Part shown: positions 53,290 to 64,000 of the stretch, piece by piece
Layout: each line of letters starts with the position of its first letter
Position numbering within the stretch: the stretch's first letter is position 1
Source of the DNA: Pseudocercospora fijiensis CIRAD86
Taxonomy: Eukaryota; Ascomycota; Dothideomycetes; Mycosphaerellales; Mycosphaerellaceae
Direction of reading: 5' to 3'
DNA length: 64,000 nucleotides
Assembly: GCF_000340215.1 (NCBI RefSeq)
Contig: NW_006921549.1
Location: 566,001-630,000 of the forward strand
The notes under the pieces: model-generated
Databases searched by the model: none
Seen by the model: the letters and a program-made list of their open reading frames with translations, nothing else
What the model was told of the DNA's origin: nothing
Position numbers and translations under genes: made by a program

Positions 53290-55557
53290 CGACGAGCACC
53301 GTCGGTCCAGCCCTGCAACTATTATACATCCTGTCGAGGCTCGATGAGTAACAGCATCTCAGCAACCAGTCAAGCCTTTGGCATGGTTTTTAAGTAAGAC
53401 AGCTCCGAGGAACTTTGATTGCATGGCCGAGAAGCACATTCGCCTAATCTGAAAGCTCGCCTACGAATTCGGTCTCATCACCGTGCTGCTCGACATGCTC
53501 GCTGTTGCATCACACTCGTGAAAGACTAATTTTGGGCGTCCCAGAATGCTCAAGATCGGCTCTAGGCAGTGGAATCATCTCAGCCATCGTGTTTCGGGAC
53601 TCAGATTGTGATTGAGCAGCCCGGGTATCGACTCTCGGTGTATTGGAGGTGGTGCACATATCGAGAAGAGAGGACGTTTGGTGTCTGCTACACGATGGAA
53701 GTCAAGCTTGCTCTGGTCCAGTCACTGCAATATGCGGGCCTTCCCTAGCGGACGTTCTAATAGAGCTTCAAGAGCACAAATCGGCCATGGCCGAGTGTTT
53801 CATCTGCCGTGCGAGGCTGGTCAGCGTGCCGGACACCCTGTATTTGGCAGTGTGAACTTCCCCCATAGCTATATCGAGTGGCCGAAACGTACAGCATAGA
53901 GCCCGTCGCTCATCATAGAGCAAGCTCTAGCATTGATACATACTATGCCAACATCGCATCGAAAAATGAGTCAACAGAACAACGATTCTCCGACCTGCGG
54001 AAGCTCGCGCTAACTTTAAAGATGCCTTGTACTTCACCTATCCTACCAGTAGCCTGCGGACTGTGCGATACTCACAGTCACTCTGTTAGGCCTGTTGTCG
54101 ACAAAGACTAATGCAGCAGCATGAAACCACGACCAAAAGTGCTCTTGCAGAGCTTTCACTCCCCTATCCCTGACCTACAGCGTTTGGATCCTCTTCGTCA
54201 CTTTCTCGCGCGGCTCGACTGTATCAAACTTGACCCATTTAGCTTAGCATTGGCACATCGCCTCACAAAGTCGTGCACTGTAGCTTGAAGTCGCTCGCGT
54301 TCCACTTTCTGACTGTAAGGGAACAGCGGCGCAGGAGCATCACTTACGCCTGGACTGCGTGCTTGAGGGCGAGGCATTCATTGCGCCATTTAATCAAAGC
54401 CCGTGCAGGCATGGCTTGGCTATACACTTGCATAGTGACGGCTTGATTGCTACTGTGTCTATGATCAAGCATGTGCGTGCATAAAGGTCGTTACAACACT
54501 ATTCTATTATGTCCCTCCAAGATACCCAACAACAAGTTCTCCTACGCCATCCTGCTCTAAGGCCTGCTGTGATGCTTGTGCAACGATCGCCAGAGCAGCA
54601 GCATCCGCACCATCCCTAAAAGGATACCCATTACCAACCGAGCGGTCTATAGGGCATGCGAGTAATCGATGAACGCTAATGTCGCCAGCTGTTCTTCGAG
54701 AATCCATATGCCACTTCTGTACGAGCTCCGAAATGAACACACGAGCTGACGAGCGACACAGCCCGAGAAAGCGGCGGGTCCAAGCTCTCCAACTGGCACT
54801 GGTGTTGTTTGAGTAACCGTTCCTGAATCATATAAGGAGGATCCTGATGCGGTGAGCAGTCTCTCCCAATCAGCCTAGGACGATGCAAGGTGTCTTAGGT
54901 CGCAAATCCGTGCAAGAATATCAATATGTGTCTCCACATTATATCGGTTCCAACAGGCTCGGACTTGAGCCATGCCCCATAACTAGCTCATCAGGTATGT
55001 AGAGTAGCATTGAAGAATTGAGTAGTAGTAGTAGTAGAGTGAGGTATGTAGAGTCCTTTGTCCAACAAATACCTACTCGAGGCCTTTTCGATCGCCTAAA
55101 TACTAAGGCGGCAGATGACGTGAAGGTCTTAGTGCCTACAGACAGGGCGAGTCAAATGAGTCTGAGTCGATCGCGACAGCCATTCGTGTTGGTGAGGACG
55201 GTGATGAGATGTAGCTCCCGGACTTCGTCCGCCATTGGAATTGAGCTTGGCACGACGACTCGGTTCTGTACACGTTCCCAAGGCATCGAGACAGCCTATG
55301 AATTGTGGATTCTCCAATTCTGGATCCCTGTGTGAGCCGGAAGCGGCTTCTAGGACGGGGACTTCTGAGCCTTGGTGTGATGTGTCGCGAACACCTCGTC
55401 AACGATGAAGTGGGCCTTAAGCAGCTTTTGCCTCTCTTGCAGAGCATCAGTAGAAGCTCCCAACCAAGACCCAAATTGATGATTCCATTATGTCACCAAT
55501 GGTCCGGTACCTAAAGCGGAAGAAACTCGAGCAGGACTTGTGGACGATCCTCGGCAG
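53290..55557. other. Gene-poor stretch
   Basis: A plus-strand frame at 53,643-53,855 with ELQEHKSAMAECFICRARLV looks protein-like but is isolated. (AGT)5 lies at 55,021-55,036. Nothing else is supported. Confidence 0.35.
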
Positions 55558-57758
55558 TCACGAGGCAGGCTGCACAGGTCGGGTGGGCTTTGCTGCAGCG
55601 TCTTTCTGCTTTGCGAAATTGCTAGTATTGCATAGATCGAGCTGATCTTGTGCAAGGGCACCTTTGATCAGTCTTCGTGCGGCACAGGTCGGGTGCTTCC
55701 TTCCACATTTCTTCTTTGTCTTGCGGGACAGGCGACGTGTTGTCCACGACTGCAGCCATCTGTATCTCACTGAGACGAACAAACGCAAGGTCTTCAGGAA
55801 ATCAGTGAGCTTTCGTGTGCGTCCAGTTCCGGGGCACGGTCCAAAATGCAAGCAGAGCGCCTCATGAATGACTAGTGGTAACATACGCAGGTTGTCGACT
55901 ACCATCAATTCTTCGTCCGCCCGCGAAAGGAAGTCTGGCATCTCGGGGTTATATCTACTATTCGTGTTTGGGACAAACGAGACATGGTAGGAATTGTAGG
56001 CGTGTCCGACGCGCGCAGAAGATGTCTTCCAGACATAGACGGTGATATCCGTATCGCATATGGAGCTACTGCAATGGAAACTCCCAACGCAGGCCGCTCA
56101 GGCGGTGTTGGACTGGGTGGGGTGACTTCGGTATTCCAGATGGCGATGATATGGCCGCACTTGCATTCCAACACCTGACGGATCGACAGGAGATGAAGGA
56201 CCTTGCTGTCAAGGGCCTCGATGCTTGTCCCCATGGCCCACCACTTCGCTCGAGCCTCGAGGTGCCTGTACGGTTTGAAGTTCTCGATGTTCTTGGGATC
56301 GCGCATGTGCAAGGGGGAGTGATAGGTATCAAGTAGATCGCGATATTGGTAAGGTGTGCTCTTCGTCTGGTGGATGTCTGGTAGATGTCTTCAAAGTTCA
56401 AGACGGCGGAGGAAAAATCTGCAGGTTCAGGACCGAAGAGACTGGAGCAGGAAACGCAATTGGTCGTAATATGCCCATTCGGCCAGGCTACGAGATGCTC
56501 GTCGTTGTGCCTACATCTGGGGTGTCAATTCGCATTGAGAAGTATGTCTGGATTGATGCGGTAAAGTAAAGCGCACGGCAAGCCCCCGCTTTCGCCCCGG
56601 CGCCCTGCTCGCCAATCTTAGCTGCTGCTTCATCGATGCCAGACACAGCAAACTTCTGCACCCACCCTCTACTCGCTCTCGACACACACATAGCGTCGTT
56701 ACATGTAATGCAGTAAGCTCGATCTTCCAGCTGAAGGAAAACACGTGCCACATACAACTACCACGAAAGGATCAGCTCTCTTACCTTGAGGAGTCAACGC
56801 TTGGTACGACTCCTGTGAGGAGAGGTCTTTGAACTCGACTTGGAATAGGCCTTGAGCTTCAATCTCGAGAAGGAAGTCATGGATGATTCCAGCGACGGTG
56901 TTGAAGTGAACACGATGTCCTGCAGCTACGAAACGGTCCGAAACGTTGAAGAACAAGGCGCCGCAAAACAGAACTGCCGACCTGGGTACCATCAGTAGGT
57001 CTAAGGTTGGGACTGGATTCGGAGCGAACGTTCCACTCATAAGCGGCGTGCCGTTCGTAGAGTTTACGAACACTGTCGATTTGCCGGAAACGCGCTAGAT
57101 TATCTGGTCGGTACTCGCCTCGAAGTCGCAGTGTTCGACTAGGAATACCGGAGACCACTGTGGCGACTTCGCGGCCACGAGCTACTGGTGGCATTCACCC
57201 ATGCTTGAGGCGGAGCGATGAGGGAGTGGTTTGGCTCCCCCTCCAGGAGAATGAGGAATATTGCATCGAAACGTGCTCTTCGTAGGCACTTCCATGGCCA
57301 GCTGTAGATGTGCTTCATGGACTGAAACGACGATGCTGATACTCATGTATTCTGCGTCAAGTCCTAGGAAGCGGAAATCGCACGTCGTGCTGCAAGCCCA
57401 CCTCCACCACTGATAGTTCGTAGCATCCTCAAGTAGCAATGCATCGATACCACGCTCGTATTCATTAGAGACGAGGATCTGGAAGTCTGCTGGTGCGAAC
57501 TCAATACATCCTGAATTCTTCCCGTGCACTCCCGTCAGCCATAGGTGGACTTTTCAAGATTTGGAGATCATTGCGAAGGAGCCACCACGCTCCTTGCCCA
57601 AACTCGGAGAATTGTGGTGGTGTTGCGTGATGCGGCCATTCTTTCGTTTGAATGGTTAGGCAGTTGCGATGCATTGTGAGATCTGTTCGAGCAGACAGCT
57701 GTATGAGAATATGTCTCAGATCTTGACCTTCGACATTAGCAAGCTTGGACCACGCCAA
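55558..57758 (-). pseudogene. Long decayed gene of unknown family
   Basis: Minus-strand frames in several registers follow one another and each reads like protein: around WWLLRNDLQILKSPP (57,600), YERGIDALLLEDATNYQWW (57,430), PTLDLLMVPRSAVLFCGALF (57,000), LEDRAYCITCNDAMC (56,730), KWWAMGTSIEALDSK (56,240) and DEELMVVDNLRMLPLVIHE (55,900). Shifts occur near 57,505, 57,185, 57,070, 56,780 and 56,070. One shift point (56,790) has GTAAGA and a later TTCAG but in the wrong phase. Too many breaks remain to be explained by introns, so I favour a decayed gene. Two Cys pairs (CITC, CKCG) hint at metal binding. No family recognised. Confidence 0.4.
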
Positions 57759-59266
57759 TCAGCCATTGCTCCATATACCATTAAGCTGCGAGGCACTTTG
57801 GATCCGCTGATCGGCCACGAAAGGACACGGAAATTGTTTTGCGGCCCCAAAGACCTGATCAACACTGAGTGCATGGAGGACAGATTTGGCGCCCGTGTTG
57901 CCGTGGGCCACGGCTATCGCACCTGCGTTCAGCAGACGACATTGCCTGGTTTCAAAAGTATCACCGTTGCCAATTCACCTATGACAACGATTGGCGGTGG
58001 AAGGAAGTTGATTCAGGCCTTCGCCGAGAAATACCGATGAGATTCCCAGACATATCGCCAAATCACGGCTTCAAAGGCAGAGCATGTCCACGAGAGTATC
58101 GCATGAAGGATCATGGCCGGGATGGGCGACTTTGTGATCCTTGGGTGGAGGGGTGACGACGGATTCTTGTTTCTGCCTGGCCATTTCACTCAGCTGTCTT
58201 CGGACCAAGGGCCTCTGAAAGAGCTCATCAATAGAGAACGTCCTGAAAACCTCGTCAGCGGCGTCCAAAACAGCCAAACAGAAATGGCACCACTGGCACA
58301 CCCAATCGTTTATAGATTCAGCAACATCCTGGACCACCGTGGTGACTGGCGACGGCAGTTTCGAGATAAGTGATGAGTGATGGCCCCATCAACCGGCAGC
58401 TGCGAGCTATGCTGGAGCGACAGAACAGTACCTAGGGTGCTGACGAGCTCACAGTGGTGTCCGAGAATAGCAGAAGGTTCCTCCTGACGAAGTGTGTAGT
58501 GTACATTCGCGACTTCCTCCCCAGATTTGGGTGTAGCACCGATTCATGATTTGCCAATGTCTTTCGCTGATGAACGTGCTTTTCCGCAGAGAGTGATCAA
58601 GGGAGGAAGCTCTTCGGATGTGCTCGGAGCCATCAAGGGCATTCAGAATCCAACAAGGAAGATGAGGATGAGGCATTTGTCGTTCGAGAAATCTGCAAGG
58701 TCTCAATTCGGATAGCTTTTTCGCGACTCTGTCTGGCTCCCTATCGTTACGAGCTTCCTGGTGTGCCTCCTGACCATGCGATCGTTGTGGGATTCCTCCT
58801 TCTGACATTCCAGAACGCTTCCTTGTGCTTCTTCGTAGCCCCAGGATACGAGGTGTCTGCATTGTCCCCGTGTATCTCCCGCGGATGTGTCATCTCGTCG
58901 AAAGACCATGAGTTCAACTGGCGCTCCATACGCTGACTCTTCTCGACGTTTGAGACTTGCTGCGCAATGTCTGGCATTGACTCGATCGGCTGAGGTATGT
59001 GATCTGATCAGCACCGGCGGCCTCGAAACTGATATCCATAAGCATGGAGTAGCGACAGGATTCTGCATGTCTTGCGATGCGAGCGCGATCAATGCCTACC
59101 TCCTCGGGTTGTTCCTGTAGACTTCATCCACCTTCGAATTCCATCTTCTGCCTTGCACTTCTATCTTCTACCGTCCACCTTCCGTGGTGTGACTTCTGTC
59201 TCGTTCTTAGGCTCGCTCGGTTCTCGGAAAGAAGTCTTCGGTGCAGGAACTGCAGGATGGTTCGAT
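57759..59266. other. Coding-like pieces on both strands, no clear gene
   Basis: Minus: 58,337-58,071 with NDWVCQWCHFCLAVLDAADE, and 58,862-58,449. Plus: 57,669-58,040 and 58,113-58,373. They conflict in strand and lack starts or splice pairs, so none is called. They may extend the relic at 55.6-57.8 kb. Confidence 0.3.
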
Positions 59267-59415
59267 GTGGGTCGGTCGCGTGATTGTGCGATGTAGAATG
59301 CCATTGTTGGAAAGAGTCTACCTGCTACACAAAGGAACTGCGAGTGGAAAGAGCTCACCTACCGCACAAAGAAACTCCGTGCGCTCGATCAGCACGGGGC
59401 TGAAACGGAGATAGA
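59267..59415 (+). repeat. Dispersed repeat family A copy
   Basis: GTGGGTC, CGATGTAGAATG, TTGGAAAGAGTCTACCTGC, then an internal second GGAAAGAGCTCACCTACC, then GCGCTCGATCAGCACGGGGC and TGAAACGGAGATAG. The doubled GGAAAGAG block gives a local duplication of about 37 bp. Confidence 0.8.
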
Positions 59416-59635
59416 GCGATGCGCGCTCTATAGAGACATGCGAATCGGTTCTCTGCTTGCGCTTGGTAGTGGACATTTTGTAGCTTGATGTGCCGAGTCC
59501 TGCTGATGTCGGATCGCAATCTCCGCCAGCGACAGCACGATACCTGCTTAGCTGGGTCTGCCGGAAGCGCCTTTCGGACATAATGATGAAATTGACAATG
59601 CGCCGCCAGTGATGCCATGCTGTGCTGGCTGTGTT

Positions 59636-59810
59636 GTACAGAAGCTTTCTATACCCCACATTTGCGGTACAGAATCGGGAGCTGCCGAAAGCTGCGGTAA
59701 AGAAGCTTTCTCCACCCCGGATATGCGGTACAGATTGCGGTACAGAATCGGGCAACACCGAAAGCCGCGGTAAAGAAGCTCTCTCCACCTAAGATTTGCG
59801 GTATAGAAGC
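59636..59810 (+). repeat. Dispersed repeat family B, copy 3, tandem
   Basis: TTGCGGTACAGAATCGGG starts near 59,662 and 59,735, with a third partial start near 59,796. Each unit carries GCGGTAAAGAAGCT and a CTTTCTCCACC-type end. The period is about 73 bp. Confidence 0.85.
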
Positions 59811-60514
59811 CCCCCGTCCTCCGAATGCCACGCACCGGGGCCAAATTCCCCAATCCTGGAATTCACAGTTCGTAACAAATCGGAAATCTCAGATTCCACG
59901 GGCCGCTAGCATCCACCCTCACTCCGATGCGTCAAGACGCTGTAAGACTTTGAACATTCTCGACTCTCGAGAGCTGCGCGAGGAGCGCCCGCGCCTACAA
60001 CGCGCCTACAATGCGATTCAAGAATCATCACGGAGACAGCGCGCGACTCAGAATCACTTCCGATGCGTCAACAGATGATCACGTACGCTGAAGCCTAAGG
60101 GCAGATTCTCACGCGTCACAACAATGCAATACAACCCTATTGTTCAACGTCGCAATCACAAACGAGCGCCGAGTCCTCCGAACGATACCGCCGCAGTCCA
60201 AGACGGCAGGAAGGAGATAGAACGGCAGGCAGGCAGGCGCGCAGGCAGGAAAGAAGTTGGCTAAAAAAAGAAGGTCAACGGCACACTGAAAGGCAAAACT
60301 GTAGACGGGCAGCACCCGGAGTCGCCCTGGTGGACAAGATAAGACACGTCACGATTCGACTCAGTGAACATGCCTACCAGACTTTGACCTCACATACCTC
60401 CGATGAAAGCCATGCCAATACAGCAAACCGGACAAGCTGAGTTTGAAAGCTGTTCAATCGCAGAAGCAACGTGGAAGGCATTTCATTCTCTCTCAAGCGA
60501 TACGTAGATACTAC
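59811..60514. other. No gene seen
   Basis: A stretch with GGCAGGCAGGC-type short repeats near 60,225-60,250. No supported ORF. Confidence 0.4.
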
Positions 60515-61445
60515 GCAATATTTTCGCCCGCGTCAATGAACATTTCACATCTACGCCCTTGCCCAAGAACGCCGTTCTTCCTCGCAATAGCAACTTCCGC
60601 ATAGCGCCACTGCTTCCTGGACGTTATGCTTTGATCCCAGTTGTGGCGCCAGATGTCTGGACTGGTCATCGCCGCAGCGTTGATAATAGCTTTCTCCAGC
60701 GCTGGAATAGATTCCGCAGCCCTCCCTCAATGCTCTTTCCCCCTCGGCCGAGATGCAGGTGTCGAAGAGGATGCGTAGCTTGCCTATAACGGAGACAAGA
60801 TCGTGCTGCTGCCAGGAATATCCTCCGTCGGTGAAGGTGTTTCCTATTATGAGACTGTTCGGAAAGACTTGACACACTCCTGCCGGGACAAGCACAAGGC
60901 TTTTTTTTTCAGTAGGTAGAGCGTGTGCTCCCGCGGCTTCTCAGTTTTCGAAAGGCTAATCAGCAAGATCACCACCTGCGTGCCGCACTATGAATCCAGC
61001 CACATAGGGCGATTCGCGGGTCACGGCTGAACACGTTGAGCGTCGTAGGCCTTAGAATAGTAGTGACCACTCTTAGAAATAAGCCTTGTTCGCCATAAAG
61101 GGAGTGAACAACAAATTCGGATAGCTTTGTCCCATTGTTCTTCTTTACACACGAACACGAGCCTGATGCTTTCTCGGGCTTGGCTGTACGATATGAATCC
61201 TGTCTGGTCGGAACACCTTGCCAGGTCGGGTCTTGATAAGCCCTCTGTCGCAGGGCTGCTATGACGGCCTGTGGGAATTCGTTCGATCGTCGTAGCTTCA
61301 TCATAGGCATGGAACTGATACGTTGTAACTTGCACGTCACCATCCGTTGCATCAAGTGAGCTTTGCTTGCGACTTTACTGCATACTCGTGAGGCTTGAGG
61401 CCCTGAATCAAGCCCCAAGGGAGGTTCCTTTCCCGCCGCACTCAC
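60515..61445 (-). pseudogene. Possible decayed gene, minus strand
   Basis: Piece 1 (61,445-60,969) contains FPQAVIAALRQRAYQDPTW and later LFLRVVTTILRP. Piece 2 (about 60,885-60,740) has DLVSVIGKLRILFDTCIS after a plausible 3' splice site (CTACTGA branch, CGGCAG). Piece 3, one frame off, has ALEKAIINAAAMTSPDIW and ends near 60,520. The phases of the pieces do not agree, so one or more frameshifts seem present. Product unknown. Confidence 0.35.
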
Positions 61446-61709
61446 ACTGCTCGTGGTTGTTGTGTCGTACTCCGGGCTCCAATAGGTCTGAATCGATCAC
61501 ATCACTGGCATTCTTCGTATCGGTCGTTCCAGGCCGCTATGATATGGCGTTCACATCGGTTCTTGGATTTTTGGGATCTGGCGCTGTAATGTCATCTTCA
61601 GGCTCTGTGTATTGGCTCCGGATTGATCTGTTCCTCTTGTGCTCATGCTCGTGATTCTTCCACGTCATGTCCAACAGTTACGGCGCGTTGTCAGAGACCT
61701 GTTCAGGGT
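61446..61709. other. No gene seen
   Basis: Short ORFs only. Confidence 0.35.
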
Positions 61710-61862
61710 GCAAGTCTGCTGTCAAAGGCTTAACATGGCTGCGGGTCTGCTGACAAAGGCTTAGTGGCAAAGTTGCGGGCTCATTGTCAAGGCTTGGGAA
61801 GGCGGCGAGTCTGTTGTTCAAGATCAATTGCGCTGCAAGTCTGTTGTCGAAGGCTATCTCCG
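61710..61862 (+). repeat. Degenerate array of five 30-33-bp units
   Basis: Units start GCAAGTCTGCTGTCAAAGGC, GGGTCTGCTGACAAAGGC, GGGCTCATTGTCAAGGC, GAGTCTGTTGTTCAAG and AAGTCTGTTGTCGAAGGC. The array runs directly into a family A copy. Confidence 0.75.
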
Positions 61863-62023
61863 TTTCAGCCCCTTGCTGTTTGAGCGCAAGGAGGTTTTCA
61901 GTGTGGCAGGTGGTGGGCTCTTTCCAGCCACTACCTTCAATACTACCTTCCACCTTCTAACCACCCTTCCACCTTCCACCTCCGACCATTCTATATCGGA
62001 CTACCACGCGACTGGACCCACAC
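61854..62023 (-). repeat. Dispersed repeat family A, inverted copy with insert
   Basis: On the minus strand: GTGGGTCCAGTCGCGTGGTA, CGATATAGAATGGTC, an inserted GGTGGAAGG-rich stretch, GGAAAGAGCCCACCACCTGC, CCTTGCGCTCAAACAGCAAG and GGGCTGAAACGGAGATAG. Confidence 0.8.
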
Positions 62024-62225
62024 ACCCACACACCTAACCACACTAACCTCCTTGCGTCGGTGCCCCAGTTTCGCAAACGAAGTGATAGAGAACGATAGCG
62101 ATCGAGGAGTGAGACGTACAGCCCACGGTAGACATGCGGCGAGAGTATAGTGAGAGAACCCCAAAGCTTGAGTCGATGTAGTGATTACAAAGTCTGAGGA
62201 ACTCAGCCTACCAAGATTTCTCACG

Positions 62226-62531
62226 TCAAAACTTCTTCGCTCTCCTGCTCAACAACAGACACCGCCTGGCTGGCATTTTGAACTCTGATGTTGTGGAAAT
62301 CTTGTCGTTCAGCTTTGTGCTGCCCTCTATCCCATCAAGCTCGTCCTCAGTCACTTTGGCCTGGACGAAACCATAACTTTTATGCTTGCGAATCGTGGCT
62401 CGGAAAAGGTGAAAGACCGCGAGCCCCAAAGATTTCGGTGTCCCGGAAAGGTCCTCGTCGGCAGCGCGTTGGACATCACCAATGACCTCTGTGCACTGCA
62501 TCAAGACCTCCGTGCAACCGAACCCCAACAT
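62226..62531 (-). CDS. Possible small hypothetical protein, 101 aa
   Basis: ATG at 62,531, stop at 62,226. It is helical and basic at the C-terminus (PARRCLLLSRRAKKF). No signal peptide, membrane segment or recognised domain. Confidence 0.25.
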   Translation of the reverse strand: MLGFGCTEVLMQCTEVIGDVQRAADEDLSGTPKSLGLAVFHLFRATIRKHKSYGFVQAKVTEDELDGIEGSTKLNDKISTTSEFKMPARRCLLLSRRAKKF

Positions 62532-62842
62532 TCTTTCTTCGTTTTGAAGCAGTTGCCTTGGCGTCTCCAGATGACTTGTCGCTCGACATGCATTGTTTGA
62601 CGAAGATCGCTAGTATAGAGTGGAGTGGTATGCTGGTCTCTGCACCGGCGTCCTGTGCATCATGATTTCAGTTCGTCTGCTGAATGTCTTTGACGATGTT
62701 TTTGTAGTGCACGCGTAATGCGGGAAAAGTCTCAAGTACTCTCGAAAATGCAGCACTCGACTCAATCCGCACATGCACAGGCGAGAAGCATCAGGTCCAG
62801 CATTTGAACCCTCGACGGGGCTCCATCACACAAGAGGTCTCA

Positions 62843-63450
62843 CTAGCGGTGCATGTCGTATGCATAATCGAGTGCAAGCAGCAGCTTTGTTAGATCGGAT
62901 CCAGGATGGTGTTCTGGGACCAGAGGACCAACTGCAGCCTGCGAAGCAATGAAGTGATCTATATCCACGCACTCCTGAGTGATGTGATGGATCCTGATAA
63001 ACGAAGAGCGCTGTAGAGGTATGCAAAGATGGCCGACGAGTATGGGGCTTCCCGGGCGAGCGCCATGAATCCCGCGTTGATCGGAGTCGAATACTGCACG
63101 GCAGAGGGATATGGCGTGCGCCACGCTTGTGTTCGTAATCAGGACGAGCGATCAGGTCGATTGTTTCATAGGAGCAATGCAATTTGATACTGTACTCACA
63201 GATGTTGATTGCGGACCATTTCGAGCATCTCCGCTGCGCCATTGATGCCAAACAACAGCCGCCGTGGAGAAGTAATAAGCCGGTTGCGAAGCCCCAGATC
63301 CGAAAGAAATTGCTGTAGTAAGTGTGTTCCGATAATTACTATCTTCCAAGATCTCAAACGCTGCGAGATGCATCTGACACGTTGATGATAACCACATTGA
63401 AGTTTTCTGCTCTTCTTCGGCTGGGCTTGCCAATCCCATTCGTCCACCAC
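62843..63450 (-). CDS. Possible two-exon hypothetical gene or relic
   Basis: An upstream frame ends GAAEMLEMVRNQHL exactly at a strong donor GTGAGT (about 63,195). A downstream frame (63,124-62,843) reads AHAISLCRAVFDSDQRG and ends LALDYAYDMHR. No good acceptor in phase was found, and no start codon in the first frame is convincing. Low confidence. Confidence 0.25.
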
Positions 63451-63624
63451 TCCGTGTTTCAGCTCAAAGCTGAGCGAAAATAGCGCGACCTTCGCTATGA
63501 ATGGCTATCGTTGAATGTTTGGTGCTCAGTAGATATTGTCAACCTCAGGATGGCCTAGGGCGCTGATATCCAGTTCCTCCAAAACTCGATTCCAGTTCGA
63601 CGCATCCTAATTCACGGCCACACA

Positions 63625-63882
63625 ATGTTCTTTCATGCATTTGGTGAGGGCAATTGTCGTTGCAGCGACTGTGCTGGTATGCTGAAAGCTGACGTCTCCA
63701 TTCTCGAACGACTGCTGAGTCGATCTGACTCATGCACGTTCATTACCGAGTTCGTGGATGGGAGACCAGAGAGCGAATTCCTAGTCATCTTGATGTTTCC
63801 CGAACTGAAAGACGGTGCTTCGAATGTCGAAGTCTGGCCGATGGACATCGTGTTTGTATTCGCGAGATTCTGGTTCTTGTAG
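63625..63882 (+). CDS. Possible small hypothetical protein, 85 aa
   Basis: The ATG has a good fungal context (CACAATGTTC). The product begins MFFHAFGEGNCRCSDCAG and ends with a hydrophobic FVFARFWFL. It has three Cys near the start but no signal peptide. Confidence 0.25.
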   Translation: MFFHAFGEGNCRCSDCAGMLKADVSILERLLSRSDSCTFITEFVDGRPESEFLVILMFPELKDGASNVEVWPMDIVFVFARFWFL

Positions 63883-64000
63883 AGTCAGATGATTGAAAAA
63901 GCTAGTAACGCTTGTCTCGGCCAAACTGCGTGATGCTGTGTAAATGAGCAGCCGCTGGATATAGCAGAGCACACGAATAAAGCGTTGATGGCTCTTATCG

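Overview
The window looks like nuclear DNA of a filamentous ascomycete (Pezizomycotina). The signs are short GT-AG introns (45-105 bp) with CTGAC/CTGAT-like branch sites, a fungal Zn2Cys6 regulator, a Ty3/gypsy chromovirus, a Mutator-like transposon and strong RIP (repeat-induced point mutation). A Dothideomycete is my guess, but nothing in the sequence fixes the class. I saw no rRNA, convincing tRNA or CRISPR.

Region 1 (1 to about 12,755) is a block of transposons saturated with RIP: CpA and TpG are almost absent while CpG survives. A complete Ty3/gypsy element (1406-8835; 164-bp LTRs; 5-bp target duplication CTTCT) sits inside an older reverse-strand reading frame, whose frame rejoins when the element and one target copy are removed. 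That frame is divergent from a RIP-killed Mutator-like transposase (about 9,380-12,300). Genes here die by transitions to TAG/TAA; the pol frame has no visible indel.

Region 2 (about 12,755-27,460) is not RIP-mutated and is gene-poor. It holds a higher-order minisatellite (16,561-17,232), several local tandem duplications, a frameshifted gypsy reverse-transcriptase relic (about 22,180-22,450, minus) and a few weak gene candidates.

Region 3 (27,463-39,844) is the gene island: a Zn2Cys6 regulator (two exons), a one-TM protein, a three-exon minus-strand gene, a four-exon SEDE-repeat protein and a protein of about 990 aa. Three of the five carry recent in-frame internal duplications. The SEDE-repeat gene has an exact 10 x 11-bp array just upstream of a TATA box, and four inverted repeats follow its stop codon.

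Region 4 (39,845-64,000) is again gene-poor: dispersed repeat families A and B, minisatellites, and decayed coding pieces broken by frameshifts or stops. These include a DMAP1-binding-domain relic (45.4 kb), a repeat protein killed by CAG to TAG (52.7 kb) and a long minus-strand relic (55.6-57.8 kb). The layout suggests an accessory or rearranged compartment where a repeat-rich, RIP-patrolled block adjoins a small island of lineage-specific genes.
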